Source: Mesostigma viride
Lineage: Eukaryota; Streptophyta; Mesostigmatophyceae; Mesostigmatales; Mesostigmataceae
Direction: 5' to 3'
NCBI GenBank assembly: GCA_009746045.1
Contig: RPFO01000579.1
Location: 656,160-720,159, forward strand
DNA length: 64,000 bases
Part shown: positions 42,871-53,099 of the stretch, one piece after another
Position numbering within the stretch: the first letter of the stretch is position 1
How the letters are laid out: every line of letters starts with the position of its first letter
The notes under the pieces: generated by a model
The model's database searches: none
Seen by the model: only the letters and a program-made list of their open reading frames with translations
Told to the model about the DNA's origin: nothing
Translations under genes and position numbers: made by a program

Positions 42871-45856
42871 ATGGCAGCGCTGCTCCAAGCCAGGTCGGTG
42901 TTATCATGTGCTCATTTGCAGTCCTCATTTCCACACGGCAATCGCAAGCTTGTCCGGGCTGTCGCTGCCATCAACCGGACTTCCAGTGCGTCCCCAAATG
43001 CCGCAACAAATTGCCGACTGGATAGCCCCCCCGACGTGGCGCGTGGTAAAGGGCAGCTTGATGTCGACACAGAACCTCGGCCAGACGCTAAGCAATCCGG
43101 CAGCGTGCTCAAACACGCTGCTCTGGGGTTATTCACAGTAGGCTGCAGCCTTCAGGCCGGCACAGCATTGGCCGATGCAGGGAATTCGCTAACTCATGGG
43201 TTGTCGCAGGTACGTCTCGTGATCTGAATTCACGACATCTGGGCCTGGCTAGGACGCAAGCAATGCAATGATGTCTGCAGTTAGTTCTGACATGTTACAA
43301 CTTAAAGACACGAGCTCGTGATCGTAATGCATGCTCCCATGTACACCGTTGGATCGTCTGTGCGCTGTGCGTTGCCAACTGCAGGCGCTGTCCTTAGGTT
43401 TCCCAGCGCTCAACCCCGAAAGTACGGACTTTGTACGGACGATTGTCTGGCTCGACTTCTGGCTTGCCGTGCTGTTCAACGTCATCGCTCCCCAATGGAT
43501 TTTTGTGGGTGCCCTCAAGGCTGATAATGGGACGTTGAAAAGGGCAAACATCGCCTATTGGCAGGTTAGTTGATCCGGGAAAAAGTTATCAGATAAAAAA
43601 ATGCCAACCAGCCTGCTCTAAAGTTTGCAGAATAGCCTGTTAATCTACTAGCCTACTTATGATCTCTCTGTTTACCCTTAATCTACTAGTCTAGTCCATT
43701 AATCTACTAGCCTACATAGTCTCTCTGTTTACCCTGGGTTCAGTCATGACGATGGCATTGGCCAAGTACTGGCAATCTCTGCACGTTGTGACTGTGGTTT
43801 CAAACTGTCTGTCTGAGGGACTACGTGTGACAGGGTGAGATACGCTGGCACATGAGTTACAACGAGGCGCCGTGTGCACTATAAGTAAGTAGGTTTCTTT
43901 AGCTTGCGTTGTCCAAAGGGATGCTGCTTTGTCTTGGGGTCATAACAACTGGCATGTGGAACGTACTCGAGCCTCAGTGTGTAGCAGGTGCTTATGCATA
44001 CCGCCATCTGGGCACCGCTGCGGAAGGCTCCTACCGCTGCACAAGCCAAGCCTTTGATACTCTGACTCTGTCAGTTTATTGGTGGGAGACGAATGGGGTG
44101 AGAAGCCGGCATAGTGAGTGGGCATTTGGTCGGTGGGAGAGTGGGCAAGTGACAGATCAGGTGCGTGGCTGTGTGCAAGTGGGCTAGCATGTATCGCGCA
44201 TGCAGCATGCTCTACGGGGTGATGGTTCTTTTTGCCCATGCTTATGGGGAGGCAGACCCCTGGACAGCGGCTTGCCTCTGGTCCTCTGACAAGTGCGTGC
44301 ACGCACCTCCACACGCTAGTGCACACCGGAGCATGACACACTGTGTCGAGGTTGGCATGCTGCTACATGGAAGTGAATTGATCGAATTTCAGTTCGTCGA
44401 TTCAATGGTAGTGGGCAGTTATCCTCTAGTTTTTCAACATGTCTTCTCTGTTGTGCCTCTGGTCACCTTGTTCTGCACGGGCATGCTCCCTCATTGAAAT
44501 CGACGTCTACTCCCCTGACTGGCTAACAAAAGGCGATTAGATTACTTCTATGCTTTCTTTTTTTACACCTCTGGCTTCCCATATGTAACCAGGGCGCTCC
44601 CTCTTGATGACCGATCCGTCTACTGCCCAAAAACCATTAACGAGATCTCAAGTATTTCTTCATGAAAGTTGCCCTCCTTGGGGTGTCCTGGCTCTTTGCC
44701 ATGACAGGCCTGCTCCCTGTTCATGGTCACCGTCTAGCTCCCAACAACCGATAACGGGATCACATCTATACATACTTTGCCCTCCTGGCGTTCTGGGTGT
44801 CTGGACCAGGCCTGCTCCCTGTTCATGGTCACCGTCTACCTCCAAATCGGTGGCTGGTCGCCCGGCTTCAACACCGAGCTGGCGAGCGTGCTGGTCACGC
44901 CGGTCGCGCTCTGGTGGTGGAAGGACCTGGGGGAAGAGATCGATGGCGCGGATGACCCCCTGACCGCCACCTGGCGCACCTGGCGCAACGTGGCCACGGT
45001 CGTGTGCCTGTGGATTGCCGCCTCACAGGTGGGCATGGTGGCCCGGGTTGGGTAGATAACGTCGCAGATTGTGGCGCGTGGCCATGGAGGTGTGCCTGTG
45101 GATCAATTGCCGCCTCGCAGGTGGGCCAGCATTCGTAATGCCCAGGTGTTAAGGCGATGTGACGCATGACCGCTCGCATGTCCCTGTGGATCGCACCTTC
45201 TCGAGTGGGCATCGTGGCCCGGGCTGGGGTAATAGTTACAGTGATGGGCTTGGGTAAATAACTGCCAGTCACGGGCTAGCGGGCGTCCACTATAGCTTGG
45301 CAAGGCAACCTCCGTTCAGGTGATTGGCATCTTTCGTGATTCTTTTTCTGTACAGCGTACATGTCTTGGTCGTTGCATCGGGTCTGTCCTATTCGTTTAT
45401 CTAGTACATCAGAAGGGTATACACCTTATTTGAAATATGGTAGCGTACTACCCACGCGTAGGATGGAATGTCACTTTGCCAAAAGCTTACAAACCCTCAA
45501 CCCTGCCCATGCCAACCCCACCACCACGGCCACCACCCTGCCAGGTGTTCACGGGCAATCAACAATGCGCGCTCGAGCCTTCATTCGCCGGCGGGATCGG
45601 CGGACCGATCCTTGCAAACCCGACGTGCGCCGCATGGCTCGAGCCCGAGTACTACTTCAACCAGCTGCTGCACCCCTGGCTGGACCCTGGCGCAGCACGG
45701 GCGGCCGCGCAGGTGGGCCTGGTGGTCTATGCGGGCCGCTGGCTGCAGCTCTTGGCATTTGAGCTGCCCGCGTGTGGGCGGTTCACGTACAAGAATGAGC
45801 GATCGTCGTCGGTGTGGCTCACGCGGGTGCTCGGGTTCCTGGGCAAGGACCAGTGA
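42871..45856 (+). CDS. Plastid-targeted DUF3177-type multi-pass membrane protein
   Basis: Exons 42871-43209, 43385-43564, 44810-45028 and 45545-45856 are all phase 0 and give 349 residues. The start MAALLQARSVLSCAHLQ leads a Ser/Arg-rich, acid-poor transit-like region. Then VLKHAALGLFTVGCSLQAGTALADA looks like a thylakoid-transfer or first membrane segment ending in an A-x-A site. The mature part has the cyanobacterial DUF3177 pattern: IVWLDFWLAVLFNVIAPQWI, NIAYWQACSLFMVTVYLQIG, LVTPVALWWWKDLGEEIDGA, a third helix (VATVVCLWIAAS), paired cysteines, WLEPEYYFN, and a last helix (GLVVYAGRWLQLLAF). The biochemical role of the family is unknown; a thylakoid or inner-envelope location is inferred. 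The gene is head-to-head with the PH gene. Introns and 3' flank carry copies of its exon edges. The family call is from memory of its motifs. Confidence 0.78.
43600..43735 (+). repeat. AATCTACTAG/TCTCTCTGTTTACCC tandem repeat
   Basis: AATCTACTAGCCTAC(T/A)TA, (A)TCTCTCTGTTTACCC occurs twice with an intermediate partial copy. It lies in intron 2 of the DUF3177 gene. Confidence 0.8.
44476..44740 (+). repeat. Three decaying copies of the 5' edge of DUF3177 exon 3
   Basis: The true edge is at 44807-44838 (CAG then GCCTGCTCCCTGTTCATG, GTCACCGTCTA). The nearest copy at 44705-44736 is identical over 32 bp but runs into a TAG. The next, from 44590, and the next, from 44476, are increasingly diverged. 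Spacing is 102, 115 and about 114 bp. The filler between them (CTCCCAACAACCGATAACG, TTTGCCCTCCTGG...) is itself repeated. Confidence 0.93.
45091..45240 (+). repeat. Two copies of the 3' edge/donor of DUF3177 exon 3
   Basis: The true edge is GTGTGCCTGTGGATTGCCGC, CTCACAG|GTGGGCATGGTGGCCC (donor at 45029). Copy 1 ends at 45120 (TGCCGCCTCGCAG|GTGGGC) and copy 2 is at about 45180-45235 (CCTGTGGATCGCACC, TGGGCATCGTGGCCCGGGCT). Copy 1 keeps a perfect donor but its reading frame is shifted by an insertion. Confidence 0.93.
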
Positions 45857-45908
45857 AAGAATTGTGTACTTATAGAAACTGATAGCATGATGAAAGAGCA
45901 TTATGCAG

Positions 45909-46092
45909 CGTGTCTGGGCAAGGACCGATGAAGGGAACAAGACAAGGGAGGAGAGTCAGGCGTAGGGAAGAGAGAGCCCTCAATGTGAGGTTTCTGAGCA
46001 CTTAGTCTGGTGACAAAGTTGTAGAAAGTAACCAGGGAGGAGGGAGCAGCATGCATAGTGTAGGGGTTCATGGGCAAGGACCAGTGAAGCGG
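45909..46092 (+). repeat. Two copies of the stop-codon region of the DUF3177 gene in its 3' flank
   Basis: The end of the CDS (TTCCTGGGCAAGGACCAGTG, A at 45837-45856) recurs at 45911-45930 (CTGGGCAAGGACCGATGAA) and 46067-46090 (TTCATGGGCAAGGACCAGTG). Here the duplicated boundary is coding/3' UTR, not a splice site. Confidence 0.88.
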
Positions 46093-46273
46093 TGAAATGA
46101 AGAAGTGAGAGGGAGCGCGTGGTTTCACCGAGATGGATTAAAGAAGCACTATCTTGACGTCAAGGGGAATCCGTCCCTTTACTATGTGCAGTACGCTATG
46201 CAGGTATGAAGAATCAAAGAGCAGGGAGCCCACCACCCTGAACCAGCTAAACTTATAACCCCAAACAATGGAG

Positions 46274-46383
46274 ACCTGAGGACTTATGCTCACGTGACGC
46301 AGTCACGTGTCTATTAATTAATTAATTAATTAATTAATTAATTAATTAATTAATTAATTAATTAATTAATTAATTAATTAATG
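46274..46383 (+). repeat. CACGTGAC/GTCACGTG-family end plus (TTAA)n
   Basis: GAGGACTTATGCTCACGTGA...CACGTG (palindrome 46291-46309) is followed by about 65 bp of (TTAA)n. GGAGACCTG is present on both sides of the insert (46269-46278 and 46382-46391), consistent with a target duplication. Confidence 0.85.
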
Positions 46384-46391
46384 GAGACCTG

Positions 46392-47297
46392 GGTTCTTTG
46401 GGTGAGAACCAATTGAAGTACTATATGAAGTACTATATGATCACTCTGCCCAGGCGCACTGGGCACGGTCAAAGTTATCGGTATCAACAAATTGGGTATG
46501 TTGGTGTTTGTCAATGAGCTGTACAATAATCAGTCCCCATGCATATCACGATTGCAAATGTTATATTACACGTTATGTAGTACAATATAGTTAATTTTTT
46601 CTAAATATGAATTAATCTCGTGCTCCCGTTGGGGAGTCAAGTTTTCTAAATACATGCGTCATGACCAGCACGCAGACGATTTATGATTAGTAAAAAAAAA
46701 GTACACGTGACATGCTGCGAGATGCCCGCACGTGTGCAATGACACATGATCCCAAAATGCATTATAACATGTGCATGTTTGCTTTTCTCACATATACTTC
46801 AGAATGTTTTACAGTTTTCTGGGGTTGTTTGCATGAAGGGTATTCGAAACCCAGACACCATGCACGGGAAGACCGCACATGCACCACGTGCACGTTTATC
46901 CGCATGCCCCTTGTGCATCCAGGTGGCTTTCACTGGCGCCCCCGCAGCCATCATACATGCATGCTTGCTAATTAGGCGCACTGCAAAAAATGGTGCATGG
47001 TCACGCTATGCGCAAAGTCAGAGCAGAATCTGTGGCCCAAGCACCCGTCGCATCCTGTGCATACGGTTTACTGATTCAGCTTAGATGGAGCCAGGTAACC
47101 CTCGATCTACACCAGCGATAGTGCATAGTGTATACCTTGGCATCCCGCACAATTTCCTAGCCTGCACCAATTTCCTTATTGGGATAGCCAGGGAATGCTC
47201 AGTTGTGACGGCAGCAGCTAGGCACTTTGCAGTCGTAGAAGGCATCAATAGCCTCATTACACTACCTGCGACACAATACGCGAGAGATCAGTCAAGA
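46392..47297. other. Intergenic, convergent; no gene seen
   Basis: This lies between the 3' ends of the DUF3177 gene (+) and the epimerase gene (-). It holds one CTCGTGCTCCCGTTGGGGAG repeat end at about 46618-46638 and otherwise AT-rich unique sequence. Confidence 0.5.
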
Positions 47298-50200
47298 CTA
47301 CGCCTCATTGACCGAAAAAGCTGCGAGCTTGCCCACGACTGACGCATGCACACCATCCATCACCTCGGCAAGACCCCCGGGGGCATCAGCAACGTCACCG
47401 CGTGGGCGTGCCGGGGGCAAACTACAGCCAGCGTTGTTGCAGCCAGCACAACTGTCAGCTGGCGTCGATCCATGATCACGGGCCTCCACGTGCTCTCGCA
47501 CCGCCTCCAAGTCCACAAAGGGCTTGTTCATGCCCCCTGGCTCTCGAAGTGCAGTGTGGAGGAAGGGCATGAAGCGGCTCGTGGCGTTGCCGTCGCCGTA
47601 GAGCAGCGTGGGCTCGAACCGCTTACCTGCGTGCGGGGTGGCCGCGGAGATGGTGACAGCATGGGAAAATGGGAGAGGATGAGAGGGTCGTACACTGAGA
47701 AAAAGGAGAGCAGCGCGGGCTCGAAACGCTTGCCTGCGGGACGGAACCAACCAAAAAAACGAGAGGCGGAAAGAAGCCAGAGTTGCAACTAATAAGCATG
47801 AAGAAATTACATCACGGGACATGGCAATGGAGCGTCCTTCCTAAAATATAGAGCGGACGACGGTGGCGAGGATGAGGGATGGAGCAGTACCAGGCCGGCA
47901 GGATAAGATTAAGCACAACGAGGGGGAAACCGAGGCGCTTACCCGGCAGGGAAGAACAACCCGGCAGAATGCAGAACGGAAGGCAGCCACTCTCATGAGG
48001 GCAGGGTAAAAACAGGCATTCAATTAGTCAAGGCATGCAAATCGAAGACGAATTCAGCTAAGCGAGGCAGTCGATCAGACTGCGCAGCCGACGTTACCTA
48101 TATCGGCCTCCCCTTCAGCCGAAAGCTTCATAAAGCAGCCCCTCACCAGGGGATTACTCCAGGAGTGGATTACGTTACTTCTATCACGAAATTCCCTCTT
48201 CTGCGTTAACACCAAGAAAAAAAAAAACACCACAGCTCAGAGAATATAACTCCACGATAAACCTCCAGCGTGCCTATAGGGCGAGGAGGTCAAGTAAATG
48301 CACAGCTCGCCACAAAATTCTCCCTGAGCGCCGCCCCCCCCACAACGAATGCTCATGCAAGAACTCTACAACGACCTTCAGCCTAAACTGATAGTAGTAT
48401 ACGTTATGTTTATAGTCTACAGTCACAGGGCCTCGCGCTTCTCAGTTCTCACCAAAATTGTCTTTCAGCGCCGCCTCCAGATTTGCCTCCGTCACGTTCT
48501 CCAGCCTCATTAACGACGCCCGCGCGCCCGCCCGGTTGGCCTGCCTGCCCCCGATGCTAATCGAAGGCACCCCCAGCGCGCATGCCTCCCTGGTCCCTGC
48601 GCTACTGTTGCCCACCATGCACCCGCAGCTGCGCATGAGGACTGCAAACTCGGGAAACGGCATCGTGGTCACGGGGCGGATGAGCTGCTGCGGCGCCGCC
48701 ACCCGGCCATCCACTGCCAGGAGGCCGTTCCCTCGTCCCCCCATGACATCTCTCCTGTCCGCCACCATGTCGAGCACATTTTCCCCAGAATCGGGGCCCC
48801 GATCGCGGCTCTCTTGTGCCCTGTTGGAGTCTCCCTCGCCCGCCCCAGTAATGGGCACATCTTTCCAGTCCAACCCCGAGTGGTCATTCCCTTCCGCACC
48901 CTGGGCGCACACATCCTGATCATGTCCCCCCAGATTGCCATTCCCTTCTGCACGGAAGGGCGCAACTCTCCCGGCCTCCCCTGTGTGTACATCGCTCTCG
49001 TCTGCTCCCACATGGCCGTAGTTCCATACCGATGGACCCGGCACCATGCCCGGCATCAAGTAGCCACTGGCCACGTCCCCACTGGCCAAGTTCCCAATGG
49101 CCAGGTTTCCGCTGGGCCCGTTTGCGCGGGGCATGTCTTCAGCGGGCACATTTCCCCCGGGCACGTTGATCCCTGGGATAGCACCATGAGATGCCGGGGG
49201 TTCCATGTCTGCCGCGCCGTCGAGGCCCCCACTTTCTGAGCTGGAGCCTTTCTCCCGCCTGGGACCGGAATGCTGCGCAGATTCTGGGTGGTACCCGTGC
49301 CCACCCCCATGTGGGTTCCGTGGAGCGCAATCATGGGCCGAGCGCCGTGACGGCTGCAAGAAGCGATGAATCTCCGCGATCAGCGCCTTATTCCCAGGGT
49401 CCGTGTTGGGATAGAATAGGAGCGTGCGGAGGCCCATGCGCGTGGCGACGGTCAGGATTATGCGGAACTCCCGCACGGACGCCTCCATGTCGTTCGTGTC
49501 CGGGTGGTGCTGCACGAGGAGGAACTTGCGCGGCTCCACACTGTAGTGCTGCAGGACCTCGTCCTCTGATCGGCTCATCGGCAGGTGGACGTTGCCCAGC
49601 AGGACGTCGTAGGAAGGGCACCCCGCCAGGCACACGCGCGACGGGTGCTCGCCCAGCTGGAGCACGCGCCGGCGCGCCTCCTCGTTGCAGACCAGGTGGA
49701 AGTGGGCCAGCTTTGTGATCGCGTGGCGGAGGACACCGTCGGCGCTCCCGGATAGCTCACCGCCCTCCAGGTGGAGCACGCGGATGCCTGACAGGGAGGC
49801 AGCGGAGACGGCCGCGAACGCATCGTAACGGTCCCTGTTTGGGGGGGGGGGGGGGGGGGGGGGGGCGTGTTACATGAATAAAATGTTACTACTGTACATA
49901 TGCGGTACATACACTGCGCATATACTGTACATAAACTGTAGTATTTGGATGAGATCAAATGGATAAGATGTTAATGTGTTCATGTTAAAGAGATTTGTGA
50001 GACTTGTTGTGCTTTGGTCATGGTGGGTGGGAAGGAGGGGGGGGGGGGGGAGTGGCATGGAGGGAGAGTGTGGGCATAGGGGTGTTGTCTCCTTGATAGG
50101 GGTGTGCTCATATTTATTATCAATTAGTGGTATGTTCTCGTGATGATGGTAATACTCTCATGGGTGGGGGAATATGAGAAAACGAGGATTGACAGCGCTA

Positions 50201-51772
50201 TGTTCTCATGGTAGTGATAGGGGTGGGGGGAATAGGAGGAAATGAGGTAATTCCTGGGTAATTAGGGTTATAAGTACTATGTTCTCATGGTGGTGGTATG
50301 GTATTGGTGAGCCAAGGGTACAAACGTGTTCCGAGAAGAGGCAGGAAGATTGTGTTCAATGGGATCGATGTCAGTCGATCTGTGGGGGCAGGGGGGCGCA
50401 TTTACGGATGTGAGGGGCGGTGCGGTGAGTTGGTCAGAAGCAATAAGACTTGCTTAACCCTTGGACTTTGTCCAACTCCCCCCTATAAACAGGGGCCAGA
50501 TGGAGTAGGTGTTGCTTCATAGGAGTTGCTTAACCCTTGCACTGAGTCCGAATTCCCCTCTGCAGATAGGGGCCAGATGGAATAGGAGTTGCTTAAATGG
50601 CGAGACAAAATGTAGTGTGGGGTAGCGGAAATAAATGCAGCTGAGCTGTCGCTAACAGATGGTGACAATACCACAAAAAGCTACTTGCGTCGTGACGACG
50701 CTTGGAGCTGGCTCCTGGGCACTGCGATGGCATCATGATTCATACATTATTCATTGCTGATGTGAGCTCATGATCCAGCCGAATCGATGACTTTGCTGTG
50801 ATTAAACGGCCGACTCAAAACTATAGCTCATTGATTGAACAAATGACTTCGCTGTGATTGAATGTGCTCAATTAAGCCATAGCTATGATGAAACGAGCAT
50901 GGGGATAACCTCATTCTAATCCAGTTGGGGCCCGATTGAATAGATGCTAGCAGTTAGCCAGCTGTTGTTTGCATGCACCAGGGTGAAGTAAGATGAATAA
51001 AAATAGAAACAGTTGGGAACTTACTGATAGTGTATAGGTGCCTGCGGTCGACTTATAAACATACTAATGAAACATACTAATGAAACGTACTAATGAAACA
51101 TAAAAACTTGCATGCGGACCAGCTCGAAGCATATACATGAAATTGTGACAATGGACACCTGTCGCTGCTGGAAGGCTCGTGTGATAGAGTGTAATCAATA
51201 ATTAGGATATAGTGCAATCATCAATTAGGGTGCTACAAATGCACATTCCATGAGCATTAGGAGACTCTGGTACACTAAGCACACAGCTAGCAGGGGACAT
51301 TAGGACAAGTGGATTGATAAATCAGTAGACCATCTACCCATAGACAATAGCATCGTCAAAGGCCCTGTGGGCACTTAATGGGCATAAAGCCCCGGTTGAG
51401 GATTGCAGCCTAGCTGGGCGATAAAAATAGCATTATCTATGGGGACACCTACCCGTGGACGACGACAATGTCCGGCCTCAGCTGCCGGAAATTGGACGAG
51501 AGTTTGATCATGGCCATCGCGACACTGTCCACCATGGACTCGGAGGAGTCGCCCGCGACCAGCGTGTTGGTGGCGATAGACACGGGATATCGGGCCCGAA
51601 TCGTCTCGACCGTCCAGCCGAACTCCATGAGGAGGTGGCACCCAATCACCAACAGCTGCAGCTCCACCTTGCTGTCCTCATGCAACGCGGCGACGAGCGG
51701 CTCGAGCTTGGACCAATCCGCCCGGTTGGACGTCACCACGCACACCCGGGAACGCTCGTGCTGCTGGCCCAT
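47298..51772 (-). CDS. UDP-N-acetylglucosamine 2-epimerase, NeuC/GNE type
   Basis: Exons 51772-51453, 49834-48453 and 47626-47298 join in frame (676 residues). Motifs in order: VCVVTSNRADWSKLEPLVAA (N-terminal Rossmann start), LVIGCHLLMEFG, DIVVVHGDRYDAFAAVSAAS, VLHLEGGELSGSADGVLRHA (the family's H-x-E-G-G-E...RHAITK block), LGEHPSRVCLAGCPSYD, LLVQHHPDT, then MPFPEFAVLMRSCGCMVGNS, SAGTREA, PSISIGGRQANR and LLYGDGNATSRFMPFL. These enzymes epimerise UDP-GlcNAc and release ManNAc, the first step to sialic-acid-type sugars. A Gly/Asn/Asp-rich insert of about 200 residues (48.7-49.3 kb) splits the two Rossmann lobes, and about 85 extra residues follow the usual C-terminus. The start was chosen at MGQQHERSR to fit the family; the frame stays open to another ATG at 51916. 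Confidence 0.9.
47715..47960 (-). repeat. Two copies of the 5' edge of epimerase exon 3
   Basis: On the minus strand the true edge (CGCAG then GTAAGCGGTTCGAGCCCACG, CTGCTC, from 47630 down) recurs ending near 47715 (CGCAGGCAAGCGTTTCGAGC, CCGCGCTGCTC) and at about 47930-47955 (CCGGGTAAGCGCCTCGGTTT). The outer copy is the more damaged. Confidence 0.85.
49841..51452. other. Intron 1 of the epimerase gene
   Basis: A poly-G run (49841-49865, poly-C on the sense strand) abuts the exon 2 acceptor. Other contents: a second G run at 50036-50050; GTGTTGTCTCCTTGAT, an end of the retroposon family, at about 50081-50098; a TGTTCTCATGGT repeat (50130-50300); a two-copy 75-bp tandem duplication at 50447-50600 (GTTGCTTAACCCTTG..., AGGGGCCAGATGGA); and ACTAATGAAAC(A/G)TA repeats at about 51060-51105. 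Confidence 0.75.
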
Positions 51773-52445
51773 ATTGCCGGTAAACTTACCGCCTATATAA
51801 GATGTTTTCGACGCGTACACTAGCTGGGAAGGCGGCACTTCAGGTAGCCGGGGCTTTAGCCATGCTCGTCCCAACGCACGCGGATAGTGCTTCTCACGTA
51901 AAATGGCGCCAACCACACTGCGACGAGCTGAGCTGCCTCATTTGTAGGCGACTGTCAATTGTACTGGCCACACGATGCCCGTCGGTCTTTCATATCCCTA
52001 CATGTAAAGACTGTCAATGGTTAATTACGTCAGCGGCGCGCTGTCTCTGCAACCTGCCATTGTCCGCACAGAAGTCACTGCTGACAAGTTACCCAGGGTC
52101 AAATCCAAAGTAATGACCATGATTATCCATCAATCTGTTACGTGTTAATTAATCCATCAAACCAGAGACGAACAGAACGCGCTGGATGCGAGGTATATTT
52201 AGCGACAGGCTGATCCTGAGACGCGCTGCGCAAGCATTCCATTCAGCACGAAATACAGGAAAGCGACACTTTCTATTGCTTTCGACTACCGTAATCTTGC
52301 CCCTAGTGTACCGACCTCCAGTGTAGATAAATCTGTTCTCAATCTCAAATCAAGTGGAGCAATATGGAATTGTTTGAGGACGCCCCGTCCTCACAACCTG
52401 TTGTTGTGTTGTTGTACTGTACTGTAGGAGGTGCCCCACTCAGTG

Positions 52446-52690
52446 TCGGGTACAGGCATTCACGCCTTAAGTTGGGTTCGAGGTTTTGAGGGGGGTCAAC
52501 CCAACTTAAGGCGTGAACCCAACTTAAGGCGTGAATGATTCTACTAAATTCTACTAGTTTGAACTAAAGATACTTTAAAACTTTATTCTGAACTACTTTG
52601 AACTTGGAATGCCGAAACCCTATTTGACCCAACTTAAGGCGTGAACACAACTTAAGCCAACCCAACTTAAGGCGTGAATGCCTGTACCCC
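52446..52690. mobile_element. MITE with about 31-bp inverted ends
   Basis: GGTACAGGCATTCACGCCTT, AAGTTGGG at about 52449 and its reverse complement ending near 52688 are near-perfect. Extra copies of CCCAACTTAAGGCGTGAA lie inside (52498-52535, 52627-52645). CCCCACTCAGT occurs just outside both ends (about 52434 and 52687), a probable 9-11-bp target duplication with 4-5 bp extra on the left. Confidence 0.82.
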
Positions 52691-53099
52691 ACTCAGTCAT
52701 TCACGCCTTCAGGCGCGACTCACATCAGGCATGAGGCTTGGTGAACTGCGACGGTGAACTGTAGGTGAACTGGGTCGACGGCCGGGTCGTCGGTCCTATT
52801 ATAAGCACCGGCGCTTCACCGGCCCTTCACGTCTTCGAGTTCTCTGAATCACATGGGCGCAACTCACTGCGCAAGGGTCGCAACCACGTACGTCCAGTCG
52901 AGTACCTAGTGAACTGCTCGCTAGTGATCTGAGTGAACTGGCTCTGGAGGCGCGGGAAGTCGGCCCAGATTTCGCGGGAAAGGCGGGGCGCAAACGTCAC
53001 TGAAGCAAGTGCATGATGCATCCGGGCCAACATGCACGTGTTGTCCAGCCGGCTGTAAACCACTAATTTCTGCACCACTAATTTATCACAGCCGACTAC

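Noticed and set aside
43909-44187. Frame LCLGVITTGMWNVLEPQCVA as an extra DUF3177 exon
   Set aside because: Exons 2 and 4-flanking sequence already join seamlessly (YWQ|ACSLFMVTVYLQ) in phase 0. An added exon would break the family pattern.
48669-49718. Open frames on both strands within epimerase exon 2
   Set aside because: The low-complexity insert leaves other frames open. They carry no motifs and conflict with the clear epimerase frame.
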